Shown: piece by piece, positions 19,301 through 28,551 of the stretch | Layout of the letters: the number at the start of each line of letters is the position of its first letter | Numbering within the stretch: position 1 is the stretch's first letter | Origin: an uncultured Saprospiraceae bacterium | GTDB lineage: Bacteria; Bacteroidota; Bacteroidia; Chitinophagales; Saprospiraceae | Assembly (NCBI GenBank): GCA_937927835.1 | Contig: CALGJS010000091.1 | Span: forward strand, 1-32,758 | DNA: 32,758 nucleotides | Reading direction: 5' to 3' | Notes under the pieces: model-generated | What the model was told of the DNA's origin: nothing | The model's input: only the letters and a program-made list of their open reading frames with translations | Database searches by the model: none | Made by a program: the position numbers and the translations under genes

Positions 19301-21927
19301 GTCGTAAACTGAGCGATTGGTCGAAATACTTCTACCAAACTATCAAGTGTTAATGTTTTTGAACAGCCTAAATCATCTGATGCAGTGAGTGTTATATCAA
19401 AATAGCCTTCCTCTTCATATAAATGTGCAGGATTGTTTATTTGGTCAATCGTTTGGTTGTCACCAAAATCCCATTCCCATTCAGTAACGGTTCCATATAA
19501 ACTGGACGATGCATCTGTAAATTGGGTATTTAATGGATAACAACCCTGAGTAGGATCGACAGAAAAATCTGTGGTCACTTCGTTCACCCAAATCGTATCC
19601 GTAAACATAAGCGAATCTCTACAACCATTCACATCTGTTACCAATAATTGAATATTAGTGTAAGGCCCAGCAGTATTAAATCTAATGGTTGGTTCAGCAG
19701 CAGTAGGATCACTGATCACACCAGATCCGCCTCCACTCCAAATCCAACTTTCTGCAAAAGAAGAACTATCTGAAAGCGAAACCGTCAAAGGTACACAACC
19801 AGAAGTAGTGGATAGCTGAAACTCAGCATGTGGCTCAGTAATTTGTACCAATCTTAATAAAGTATCTGAACAACCTGTAGTAAAATTAAAGGCTATCTGA
19901 CTAACAAAATAATCCCCGGTATTATTGTAAATATAAGTTGGATTTCGTTGAGTACTGGTATCCGTATCAATGCCAGGGATTCCAAAATCATAGATAATAG
20001 AATCTGCACCAATACTGCGATCCGTAAAATCAATAATATATAATTGAGAACAAAGTCGATTAATTTCGAAAGCCGCCTTTGGTGGAACGACCTCAATGTA
20101 TTCGGTCAATGTTTTTTCTGCTGGACAACCATGATGCAAGGCGGTAAGTCTAACATCCATCCGGCCTGTATCTTGGTACTCATAGATTGGGTGCTGATCT
20201 TCCGATAAACCTCCATCTCCAAAATCCCACTCCCATCCATTAGCAAAATCGCTAGATTCATCCTTAAAAGTAACAACAGAATTAATACAAGAAACTAAAG
20301 GCTCTGCAGAAAAGTTAACCACTGGAGGCATTCCAGCTGCTGCTCCTTCTTCTACCACCGTAGTATCTCGACAGCCCATCTGATCTTTAATAATTAATTG
20401 AACAGCATATTGTCCAGTATCTACTATCGTAAAAACTGGAACACTATCGTTAGAAATAAAAACAGTTGGTGGTGCCGTTGCATTATTAAAAACGGTCCAT
20501 TCCCACTCGATGATTTCACTAAAAGTTTGACTTGATTCGCTAAGCGTAAAGGTCAATGGTGTACATCCTTCCGGTTCATCTCCGGCTATAATTGCCTGTG
20601 CTGGTAAAATCTGAATGGTATCTGTAGCTGTTTGAGCACAACCAGCACTATTGATGGTAGTTAATGTAATAACATAAACACCAATACTGTCATAAGTATG
20701 TTGTGGAGTAACTTCATCACTATTGGTTCCATCTCCAAAATCCCAATCAAAACTAGCTCCATTAACCACAACATCCGAAAAGAAATCGGCAACGTGCGGA
20801 ACTGTACATCCCATCGGATTATTATTCGTAATAGAAACTGGGTTTACATCCAACACCGTGATACATTGTTCACTTACTTTTACGCCCGGACATCCATTAA
20901 CGGTTCTAGTTAGAATTACAAAGAAACAACCTGAAGTATCATATTGATGACTTGGATTATTGGCAATACTATTAGTCCCATCTCCAAAATCCCAAAATAC
21001 ATCTGAAGCAGCATCTGGAGAAATATCCGTAAAACTCACTGAAGCACCTTTACAAATTGTATCTGTACTTTGGGAAAAATCAGTAGGATAACTAAGTTGA
21101 ATATAATCTACTTGTGATAGCGTATCCCGACATCCTGTTAAGTTATCTGTCCCAAACAAGGTTACATCGTATAAACCTTGATTATTATAAACTATACCAG
21201 GTGGATTAGTCCCATTAAAAGATTGACCATTTCCAAAATCCCATTGAAAAGTCATATTTATGTTAGGAGAACTATTGAAAAAATTTACGGTATGTGGTGA
21301 ATTACAAGAAAAGGTCTGGTCCGCAGCAAAATCAACCGTCGGGTTTTCGTTTACTGTTAAAAAATTATCTTTTGTAATAGTATTAGAACAACCATTATCA
21401 TCTTTTACAGTCAAACTGACCGTATAATCATCAATAATATTGTAGGTATTTTCGATAGCCGTCAGACTACCATCGTCGGTAATTACACCAGCTTGGCCAC
21501 CAACACCCCAAATCCATTCCTCGATATTACCATCTTGAGAAGTAGATAAATCAGTAAAAACAACATCAAAAGGAATACAACCATTAGGATTGGGAATACT
21601 AAAATCAGGTTCTGGAAGATGGAAAACGGTAATGAAATCTGATTTACAATTTGTATTTGTCAAACCATCTGTATCCGTAATAGTAAGACATATTTCGTAG
21701 CTACCTGGTGTACCGAAAATTCTACCTGGATTTTGAGTAGTAGAGATTACTCCCCCTAAATTCCAAGAATATTGAGTAATATTTCCAGTAGATTGATCTT
21801 GGAAGGAAACCTGTAAAGATCCACACCCTGTTTGTACATTTGCCGTAAAATCTGCGACTGGTTGTGCAATAGTCAGAAAACCTGACAGCAGCAACATCAC
21901 CACCAATATATTCTTTAGTATGTTCAT
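16354..21927 (-). CDS. Giant PKD-repeat protein with gliding-motility-associated (T9SS type B) C-terminal domain, paralogue 2
   Basis: 1857 aa; signal peptide MNILKNILVVMLLLSGFLTIAQ; same module order as paralogues 1 and 3; CTD VPNAFSPNNDGENDYLRM...FRIFNRWGALLYETDD...GDITLIR. Confidence 0.92.
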   Translation of the reverse strand: MNILKNILVVMLLLSGFLTIAQPVADFTANVQTGCGSLQVSFQDQSTGNITQYSWNLGGVISTTQNPGRIFGTPGSYEICLTITDTDGLTNTNCKSDFITVFHLPEPDFSIPNPNGCIPFDVVFTDLSTSQDGNIEEWIWGVGGQAGVITDDGSLTAIENTYNIIDDYTVSLTVKDDNGCSNTITKDNFLTVNENPTVDFAADQTFSCNSPHTVNFFNSSPNINMTFQWDFGNGQSFNGTNPPGIVYNNQGLYDVTLFGTDNLTGCRDTLSQVDYIQLSYPTDFSQSTDTICKGASVSFTDISPDAASDVFWDFGDGTNSIANNPSHQYDTSGCFFVILTRTVNGCPGVKVSEQCITVLDVNPVSITNNNPMGCTVPHVADFFSDVVVNGASFDWDFGDGTNSDEVTPQHTYDSIGVYVITLTTINSAGCAQTATDTIQILPAQAIIAGDEPEGCTPLTFTLSESSQTFSEIIEWEWTVFNNATAPPTVFISNDSVPVFTIVDTGQYAVQLIIKDQMGCRDTTVVEEGAAAGMPPVVNFSAEPLVSCINSVVTFKDESSDFANGWEWDFGDGGLSEDQHPIYEYQDTGRMDVRLTALHHGCPAEKTLTEYIEVVPPKAAFEINRLCSQLYIIDFTDRSIGADSIIYDFGIPGIDTDTSTQRNPTYIYNNTGDYFVSQIAFNFTTGCSDTLLRLVQITEPHAEFQLSTTSGCVPLTVSLSDSSSFAESWIWSGGGSGVISDPTAAEPTIRFNTAGPYTNIQLLVTDVNGCRDSLMFTDTIWVNEVTTDFSVDPTQGCYPLNTQFTDASSSLYGTVTEWEWDFGDNQTIDQINNPAHLYEEEGYFDITLTASDDLGCSKTLTLDSLVEVFRPIAQFTTEDTLSCSAHAVTFSNTSTGKGLRFSWDFGDGEFSIDESPSHTYLMEGTYDVCLTVTDAIGCDNTLCLEDYVVIADPLASFTQDTTFGICPPLLVNFTNTSQNTTSYEWNFGDESGTSNQLNPPHIYTTPGSYDVQLIAVATEFCQDTLLLNDLIDLNGPTGSFHFDIDTACVPATINFVGNSRESYTYIWDFGNGMLDTTENVTYDSIFYVYQSGGDFIPKLILVDQVDCQTTIVSETPIVISEMNLDFQADRTLFCNDQGTTKFTNLTASTHPISDLEWQFFGGNPTSSTEPEPSIQYLDPGSFSVQLLISNGICTDSLLKQDYIGVGAIPEVAFQVSDSVGCAPLTVNFQDNSTVDSSTITEWNWNFDNIDETDLETPVFIFNQPGFHDITLTATSAVGCQDSITRTVEVLEIPSFSIAKPASICIGQSAELVPTFNEDTTGYQFQWINHPDLSCIDCLTPSVSPADTTIYQLAVTNAIGCTATEAVTVDVRPFAAPIISLTQDTSICLNDFVQLRVSGGSNLFEYQWGTDAAGLTCYDACTNPIASPLVSTSYEVTITNEFGCASTDSVMVTISNEPQSLVGEDQTICEGDEVQLNTSLGNDPTWLVTDGLDCTYCPDPMAKPDSTTTYRVRVMTDEGCELLDTIEIKVIPLNTIDAGADQQICRGSTATLTGSGTGMVNWTPIQTVSSANSLETEVNPTVNTIYTLTLTEGNCTLVDSVEVTLAEKTTLETVDIEICEGEMVELIFEGGADEAIWFDEFGNELISENVQPLETTNYTVIGQFATCEPDTATVLVEVTPKPVVYLPEQLTYLPGRPMRIPLAVPDSSFYEYQWMPSDSVDCVDCQEPEILPDSNTIYQVLITDLTTGCSVTDTILFKELITCPSDLVAVPNAFSPNNDGENDYLRMYPNPTVTSIDRFRIFNRWGALLYETDDLYDRGWDGKMKGKLAPIGVYIFMIEFTCELTGQTVIHSGDITLIR

Positions 21928-21943
21928 GCAATAAGTTTCTCAG

Positions 21944-21970
21944 CATAAAATACAATTCATGCATTTTATG
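21944..21970. repeat. Short hairpin upstream of paralogue 2
   Basis: CATAAAAT (21944-21951) ... ATTTTATG (21963-21970), 8-nt arms, just upstream of the start codon at 21927 (minus). Confidence 0.4.
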
Positions 21971-22167
21971 TATCTGATTGATAGAATACTGTTAAATTAG
22001 GATTACAATAGGGGAATTTATTGGGCTACTATCCTCTGTCTAGATGGAATAGAATCCAACGGTGGTTATGTGTTTGAAAGAATAATTCAAATATAATGCC
22101 GTCCTTCCTAGAATATCTGGAAAGGCTTTATCAGGGTGATAAAACAGAAGGGTATAGTATTATAAAA

Positions 22168-22197
22168 ATCCAAAAGTCGGTTTCCCGACCTTTGGAT
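22168..22197 (-). terminator. Rho-independent-like terminator downstream of paralogue 3
   Basis: On the minus strand: ATCCAAAGGTCGG-GAAA-CCGACTTTTGGAT (13-bp stem with one G-U pair, GNRA loop) followed by TTTTATAATAC. Confidence 0.7.
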
Positions 22198-22286
22198 AAT
22201 ATGTTGGGTTTATAATCTGAAGGCTGTCTGGAAAAATTATAATTACTTAATATTCAGTGGTTTATATTTTAGTTTGATCAACGAAT

Positions 22287-22378
22287 CATACTATTGGACA
22301 TTTTTTCCATTTTCGGCCTCCCAGCTCCGGCCGTACCGTCGGAGAGTAGCTGCAAACCCGCAAATGTCCAGTAGTCTG
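22287..22378. repeat. Inverted-repeat-bounded GC-rich element abutting the stop codon of paralogue 3
   Basis: CATACTATTGGACATTT (22287-22303) pairs with AAATGTCCAGTAGTCTG (22362-22378) with 2 mismatches; interior GC-rich and self-complementary (CTCCG/CGGAG, CAGCT/AGCTG). Confidence 0.55.
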
Positions 22379-25300
22379 CTAACGAATAAGCGTAATATCG
22401 CCTGATTTCACCATCGTATTATTTAGTATGGGACATTCTGCTTCAATCATATAGATATATACGCCATTTGGTAAAATTTTACCATTTGCGGTACCATCCC
22501 AGGTTTGTCCAGCATTTGAGCCTTCGTAAATTTTTGCTCCCCAACGATTAAATATTTTAATACTATTAATAGCTGGTAAAGCTGGATTTAGAAATATCTC
22601 CAATACATCATTCTTTCCATCATTATTAGGAGAGAAAGCCGATGGAACTTGAATCAGGTCTTCTGGACACTGATTCAATAACTGTAAAGTTGTTTTAATT
22701 TCAGTAGAACAGTCTGTATTAATATTAGTGACACGTAGTTGATATGTGGTTCCACTTTCTGGATTTGGAATCATTAATTCGCTACAATCATCACATGTTA
22801 GATCTACGGTTGAAGTCCATTCGTACTCATAATTATTTCGGTCTTCGCCTTGAGCAATTGGGTTGATGATTACCTCTTGACCAGGAAAAAAGACATAATT
22901 AGCGGACATTTCTAGTTTTGGAGCTGGATCTACTTCAACCGTTAGCCAAGCAGTATCAGCGGCACAAGAGGCCAGTCGGCCAATCACCATATATTCCGTT
23001 GTTTCAACTGGGTAAACCATTGGACTATTAGGATCCGTTAAATCCATTCTATCTGTTCTAGTCCATATGTATTCAGAAGCTTCACCTTCTACTTTTAGCT
23101 GCACCGTATCACCTTCACAAATCAATATATTCTGAGTGCTAATCTCAATTTTTTCTTTGACAGAAACCGTGACCGAATCGGTGAGTACACAGTCTCCGTT
23201 TTTGAGTTCTAATTGATAAACTGTAGTAGTAGCTGGAAATGCTTCAGGATCTAAAATCGTAGCATCATCTAACGTTACTGCTGGAGTCCAACTAACCGTT
23301 CCACTACCCTCGCCTACTAATGCGATTCCATCTCCTAGGCAGATGGTTTGATCTGCTCCTGCGTCAATATCATCTGCGCTAAAGGTCGTTACGGTAACCG
23401 TATCCGTGATCGTACATCCTTGATCGGTCAGTACTTGTACTACGTAATCCGTTGTTTCAGATGGAAAAGCGATAGGACTCGGACAGTACGTACAACTCAA
23501 ATCATTATTTACCAGCCATTCCGGTTCTCTTCCTGTTGTAACATTTAACTGAACGGTATCTCCTGCACAAACGGTTCGATCTTCACCAGCAAACTCTTGA
23601 GATTGATCTACAATATCTACTTGCACAGACGCTGAAGCAGAACATCCATGTATCGTGGTAACGGTAACAGTGTATGTACTACTTGCTAATGGTTCTGCGA
23701 TTGGGTTTTGACAATTTTCATAACAAGATAACCCAGCTACATTTGCATCCCAGGTATAATTGAATACTTCTGTTCCACCACTAACGTTTAGCTGAACTAA
23801 TTCATTTAGACATATAGAAGTATCCGCAGATAAATCTACCACTGGTACAGGAAATGGTTTTACCATCACTGTTACCTCACTAGTAGAGGTACATCCTTCC
23901 GGAGTTCTCACTACAAAAGTATAAGTAGTCGTATCTGCAGGAGAAGCCACAGGGTCCATACAAGCAACACAACTCAAGGATTGACTTGGGCTCCAATAAT
24001 ATTCTAATCCAGTAGTATCTCCAAAAACGAGTCCTTCTAAGATCGTTGGTTCACCTATACAAATTGTTCTATCCTCACCAGCACTAATATCTGTAACGCC
24101 AAGCAAACTAATGGTTTCGGAACGAGTAGCCGTACAACCATCTGCAGTCGTAATCGTAAGGGTAGCAGTATAGGTATTAGACATATCGTTATAATAGATA
24201 TGCGTTGGATTAGGAATATCTGCAACATCTCCATCTCCAAAATCCCATTCCCAGGAAACAATATTACTATTAGCAACAGAACTATTGTCATTAAAATTCA
24301 CGGTTAATGGTGTACAACCAGTAGTCGCAGAAACTGTAAAATCTATATTTGGCGCATCTCCTAATTTTATATAATCTGGCATCAATAAGGTATCTGTACA
24401 CCCTCCATTATCAATGACCATTCTGACATCAAAAGAACCCGAGGTGTTATAAGTAACTTGCGGTTCAAAGTCCGTACTAGTGCTAGGACTACCTCCTTCG
24501 AAAATCCATTCAACCGATTGAATAGGGGTAGCACTTGAAGAGAGATTGATAAAGCTTACTGTTTCACCTGCACTACAAAGCACGGTCTCAGATGCCTCAA
24601 AGGCTGGAGTGCTAGATGCTACAACGATTGGACCAACAGGTGGTAAAGTTCGAAAACAACCCGTATTATTTATAAAACTCAAAGTCGGATAATAAGTACC
24701 TGGCTCTGTGTAAGTAAACATTACTTGGTCATTTACTGCGCTAAGTTGCGTAGTATCCAAATCACCTAAACCAAAATCCCAAATGTACATGTAATTGGCT
24801 ACGGAGTTGGCCGTAAAAGTAATTATAGCTGGCGCACAAGAAGTATCAATATCAAACTGATATTCCCCTTCAGGACCATCTAATACGATTAAATCTTGTG
24901 TGATTATACTATCTTGACAAGCTTCTGTTCGGAAGGCTTTGAGGGTTACATTATATACTCCAGGAATGGTATAAATATGTGATGGATCATCTAAATTAGA
25001 TAAACCACTATTGTCACCATAATCCCAAGTAAAGGAACTAGCGTTTGTTGATTCATTAAAAAAGTTTACAGGTAATGGTGGACAACTAGCAAAAGTAGAA
25101 TCTACTGAAAAGCCTGCAACAGGATCAGCAATATCAATTGAATTCTCTCGACAAAGGGTACTAACACAATCATATTTATCCGTAACTGTGAGACAAACAG
25201 AATAGATTCCCTCATTAGCATAAGTATGAATCGGATGCTCATCTGTGGAAGTTTCTCCATCACCAAAATCCCATAAATGATCCAGGGCTACTCCTTGAGA

Positions 25301-27964
25301 AGTATTGGTAAAAGACATTCCTGCCCATGTACACCCAAGCGTATCCGCAGAAAAATTAGCAACAGGATCTGTCACTTCAACTGCTCCTACGATGTTCTTA
25401 GTTCTTCGGCATCCCCAACTATCCGTCACAACCAATTTTACATTATGTAAGCCAGCTTCGGTAAAAACAAAAGTAGGATTAGGATCTGTAGAAGTTCCCA
25501 AACCTGAACCAAAGGTCCATTCCCAAGATTCGATGTCTCCAAATATACTACTTGCATTTTCTGAAAAATTTACTGTCAATGGTAGACAACCGCCTGTTAC
25601 ATCTAATGTAAAGTTAGAAATCGCCTGGCCAACTGATATCGTTTCCGTATACAAAATCGTATCTCGACAATCATTCACATCTGTGATGATTAATTGTACA
25701 TCGGAATACGTCCCATGACTTTCATAAATGATCGAAGGTTCTTGAGCTGAAGGATCCTCAATGGTTGCTCCAGGAGCACTCCATTCCCAAGCCACTGCAT
25801 CTTGAGAGTTTTCTTCGATTAGTAAAGTATATGGTCTACAACCTTCTGTTTCGGTAACCGTAAAGCTTGCCGCAGGATTAGTAATGTGAATAGTTTTAGT
25901 AATCGTATGTGAACATTGGGTTTCTGAATTATATACCGTCATAGTCACCACATAAGTTCCGGTTTCTGTGTAAAAATATTCTGGGTTTGTTTCAGTAGAA
26001 ACATCTGTGTCAATTCCTTCTACACCAAAATCCCATTCTACAAAATCAGCATCAATGGCAATATTCCTAAATTTTCTACGAAATGGTTCTTCACAAAAAT
26101 TGATAATTTGAAACTTAGCTACTGGCGCCATTACATGGATATAATCATCCATGGTCAAAGTGTTGGCACATCCATTATGAATTCCAACTAAACTAATATC
26201 ATAATGACCAGTATCTGGATAACTCAAAGTTGGATGTTGTTCCGATGAATTCTCTCCATTCCCAAAATCCCAAAACCATTCTTCAATATTCGCAGAAGAG
26301 GCATCAGTAAAATTCACATCCCATTCAATACAAGTCTCAACTGGATCCGCAGAAAAATTAATTTCTGGAGGAGTTCCTACTTGAATAGATTGTGAAAAAA
26401 CAGCTGTATCTCGACATCCAAGTGTATTCGTCACTACTAGCGTTACATCGTAAATACCTGTATCAATAATACTAAAAAGCGGTTCCTCATCAGAAGAGGA
26501 ATAACTTGAACCGGCAGACCTTACTTCCCATTCCCATGAGGTAATGTCTGTTACCGAAACGGAAGATTCCGTTAGTGCTACATCTAATGGAGCACAACCA
26601 GAAATATCTGTATCATCCAAGACGGCTCTTAACTCTGTTAAATTAATCGTATTAACCGTAGCAGAGTTGGTACATCCATGAACATTGGTCACCGTAAGCG
26701 TAACTGGAAATTCACCAAAAGCATCAAAAGAATGAGTTGGATTCTGTTCTTCAGAAACATTTCCATCTCCAAAGTCCCAACTCCAAGCCACTGCACTAGA
26801 AGAAATCGCAGAAAAATTAACGATATGCGGTAAAACACATCCAATATTATTATCATTTGCATACCAAACATCTGGTTGTGGATCTACTCTGATACATTCA
26901 GAAGCAATAACCACCGAAGGACAGCCTTGAGCAGTACGAGAAAGCTTCACCGTATAACAACCTGGCACTTCATAAGTATGACTAGGATTAGCATCAGAAG
27001 AGAAAGTTCCATCCCCAAAATCCCACTCTATTTCTGTAGCAGGATCAGGTGATTCATCTGTGAAATTTACCGTAAGATCTTCACATCCCTCTAAGACAGA
27101 ACTACTAAATTCTGCGTAAGCACCGACCTGAACATAGTCCGTTAAGACCAATGTATCGGCACATTGCGAAGCTGCATTCGTAGCAATGGCTGTTACCGTA
27201 TAAAAACCTGGATCAGTATAAGTTATATTAGGTGGATTATCGCCTTGAAAAGTATTGCCATTCCCAAAGTCCCAAGTAATGAGCACATCTGGGTTTGGAT
27301 TATTATTAATAAAATTTGCCGTATGAGGGGCATCACAACCAATTAAGTTATCTCCACTAACATCTACCATCGGAGCTGGAGATGCGCTGACAAAATCAGA
27401 TTTGGTAACAGTATTGGTACAGCCATTGGCATCAATAACTGTTAGATTAATGCTATAATTATCGGTAATTTCATAAATACAAGAAGGACTCTCTGCCGCC
27501 GTAGTATTGGAAACTGTTCCACAAGAACCACCTAGTCCCCAGATCCAATCCGTGATAGGAGCATCTGCTGCCTGAGAAGCATCTGTAAAGGTGACTACTA
27601 TAGGTACACAACCTTGAGGTTGATCAGCCGTAAAATCTGGAACAGGCAAAGCGTAAACCGTGATAAAATCATCTTTACAAACCTCTCCAGTATTTCCAGC
27701 AGCATCCGTTACCTTCAGACAAATGGAATAAGTTCCTGGAGTCCCAAAAATTCGATTTGGATTTTGTTGATTTGCGTTTAGGTCACCCGACCATTCCCAT
27801 GATACGATATCCCCATCATCAGAAGACGAAGCATCCGTAAAGGAAGCTTGTAGCGATCCACAACCGGTAGTGTTGTTGACCGTAAAATCAGCGGTAACCT
27901 GTGCGTTGACTACTTTAATGAAAAATAACAATGCAAGTACAATATATGTGTTTCTTAGTGGCAT
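22379..27964 (-). CDS. Giant PKD-repeat protein with gliding-motility-associated (T9SS type B) C-terminal domain, paralogue 3
   Basis: 1861 aa; signal peptide MPLRNTYIVLALLFFIKVVNAQ; about 15 PKD-like modules; CTD VPSAFSPNNDGKNDVLEI...IKIFNRWGAKIYEGSN...TWDGTANGKILPNGVYIYMIEA...GDITLIR. Confidence 0.92.
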   Translation of the reverse strand: MPLRNTYIVLALLFFIKVVNAQVTADFTVNNTTGCGSLQASFTDASSSDDGDIVSWEWSGDLNANQQNPNRIFGTPGTYSICLKVTDAAGNTGEVCKDDFITVYALPVPDFTADQPQGCVPIVVTFTDASQAADAPITDWIWGLGGSCGTVSNTTAAESPSCIYEITDNYSINLTVIDANGCTNTVTKSDFVSASPAPMVDVSGDNLIGCDAPHTANFINNNPNPDVLITWDFGNGNTFQGDNPPNITYTDPGFYTVTAIATNAASQCADTLVLTDYVQVGAYAEFSSSVLEGCEDLTVNFTDESPDPATEIEWDFGDGTFSSDANPSHTYEVPGCYTVKLSRTAQGCPSVVIASECIRVDPQPDVWYANDNNIGCVLPHIVNFSAISSSAVAWSWDFGDGNVSEEQNPTHSFDAFGEFPVTLTVTNVHGCTNSATVNTINLTELRAVLDDTDISGCAPLDVALTESSVSVTDITSWEWEVRSAGSSYSSSDEEPLFSIIDTGIYDVTLVVTNTLGCRDTAVFSQSIQVGTPPEINFSADPVETCIEWDVNFTDASSANIEEWFWDFGNGENSSEQHPTLSYPDTGHYDISLVGIHNGCANTLTMDDYIHVMAPVAKFQIINFCEEPFRRKFRNIAIDADFVEWDFGVEGIDTDVSTETNPEYFYTETGTYVVTMTVYNSETQCSHTITKTIHITNPAASFTVTETEGCRPYTLLIEENSQDAVAWEWSAPGATIEDPSAQEPSIIYESHGTYSDVQLIITDVNDCRDTILYTETISVGQAISNFTLDVTGGCLPLTVNFSENASSIFGDIESWEWTFGSGLGTSTDPNPTFVFTEAGLHNVKLVVTDSWGCRRTKNIVGAVEVTDPVANFSADTLGCTWAGMSFTNTSQGVALDHLWDFGDGETSTDEHPIHTYANEGIYSVCLTVTDKYDCVSTLCRENSIDIADPVAGFSVDSTFASCPPLPVNFFNESTNASSFTWDYGDNSGLSNLDDPSHIYTIPGVYNVTLKAFRTEACQDSIITQDLIVLDGPEGEYQFDIDTSCAPAIITFTANSVANYMYIWDFGLGDLDTTQLSAVNDQVMFTYTEPGTYYPTLSFINNTGCFRTLPPVGPIVVASSTPAFEASETVLCSAGETVSFINLSSSATPIQSVEWIFEGGSPSTSTDFEPQVTYNTSGSFDVRMVIDNGGCTDTLLMPDYIKLGDAPNIDFTVSATTGCTPLTVNFNDNSSVANSNIVSWEWDFGDGDVADIPNPTHIYYNDMSNTYTATLTITTADGCTATRSETISLLGVTDISAGEDRTICIGEPTILEGLVFGDTTGLEYYWSPSQSLSCVACMDPVASPADTTTYTFVVRTPEGCTSTSEVTVMVKPFPVPVVDLSADTSICLNELVQLNVSGGTEVFNYTWDANVAGLSCYENCQNPIAEPLASSTYTVTVTTIHGCSASASVQVDIVDQSQEFAGEDRTVCAGDTVQLNVTTGREPEWLVNNDLSCTYCPSPIAFPSETTDYVVQVLTDQGCTITDTVTVTTFSADDIDAGADQTICLGDGIALVGEGSGTVSWTPAVTLDDATILDPEAFPATTTVYQLELKNGDCVLTDSVTVSVKEKIEISTQNILICEGDTVQLKVEGEASEYIWTRTDRMDLTDPNSPMVYPVETTEYMVIGRLASCAADTAWLTVEVDPAPKLEMSANYVFFPGQEVIINPIAQGEDRNNYEYEWTSTVDLTCDDCSELMIPNPESGTTYQLRVTNINTDCSTEIKTTLQLLNQCPEDLIQVPSAFSPNNDGKNDVLEIFLNPALPAINSIKIFNRWGAKIYEGSNAGQTWDGTANGKILPNGVYIYMIEAECPILNNTMVKSGDITLIR

Positions 27965-28198
27965 TGAAAATCAATTTAGGGTTCTTAAAATAAATGCGTA
28001 ATTGTTCTCTATCTGTCGAGCAGATAAAAATTCAAATAAGCCACGGGATTATAATTTAGTAGAGGGGTAATTGCAGGTTAATATGACATGGTATGGAATA
28101 GGATATCTTATAAAAGACAATATTCATTCCAAAACATAACAATACTATCCAATACAATTACTGTTGGGATATATATGTACAATGGTGTCAATTCGTTT

Positions 28199-28219
28199 TT
28201 TACAAAAGCGTTTTGTAAA
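28199..28219. repeat. Perfect hairpin TTTACAAAA-GCG-TTTTGTAAA in the long intergenic region
   Basis: 9-nt perfect arms with 3-nt loop; no T-tract on either side typical of a terminator. Confidence 0.5.
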
Positions 28220-28496
28220 GAGGCTATAACATCGAGTAAACAAAACAATAATCGTAGGGATCTACGACAAGTAGATTAACGAGGAGATTAATTTTTTGTT
28301 TGGGTTTAAGTTAACTTTGTAAGAAAAAAAATCATATTTTATTAAAAAGTAATATTTAGATATTATTTTAACAATAAAATTTTAAGACTATGGAGAAAGT
28401 TTAACCTAACTGCAAGTTAATACATTGTTCAGCAATATCATAATAAATATTAAATTATTATTATACATAATATAAAATAAGGGAAATCACGGATTA

Positions 28497-28527
28497 TTAA
28501 AAAATAAAAGCCAGGGTTTACCCTAGG
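28497..28527 (-). terminator. Possible terminator downstream of the OmpA/PD40 gene
   Basis: Minus strand CCTAGGGTAAACCCTGG hairpin (with a bulge) followed by CTTTTATTTTTTAATA. Confidence 0.5.
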
Positions 28528-28551
28528 TCTAAGTTAATCTTTTAAACCTAA

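Noticed and set aside
25305-25718. 137-aa + strand ORF antisense to paralogue 3
   Set aside because: Lies wholly inside a well-supported CDS; its composition reflects antisense reading of repetitive PKD codons and no domain is recognisable.
10367-27964. Interpretation of the giant genes as a DNA-level tandem repeat or mobile cassette array
   Set aside because: Similarity is mainly at protein level with diverged nucleotides; no flanking direct repeats, integrase or transposase were seen.
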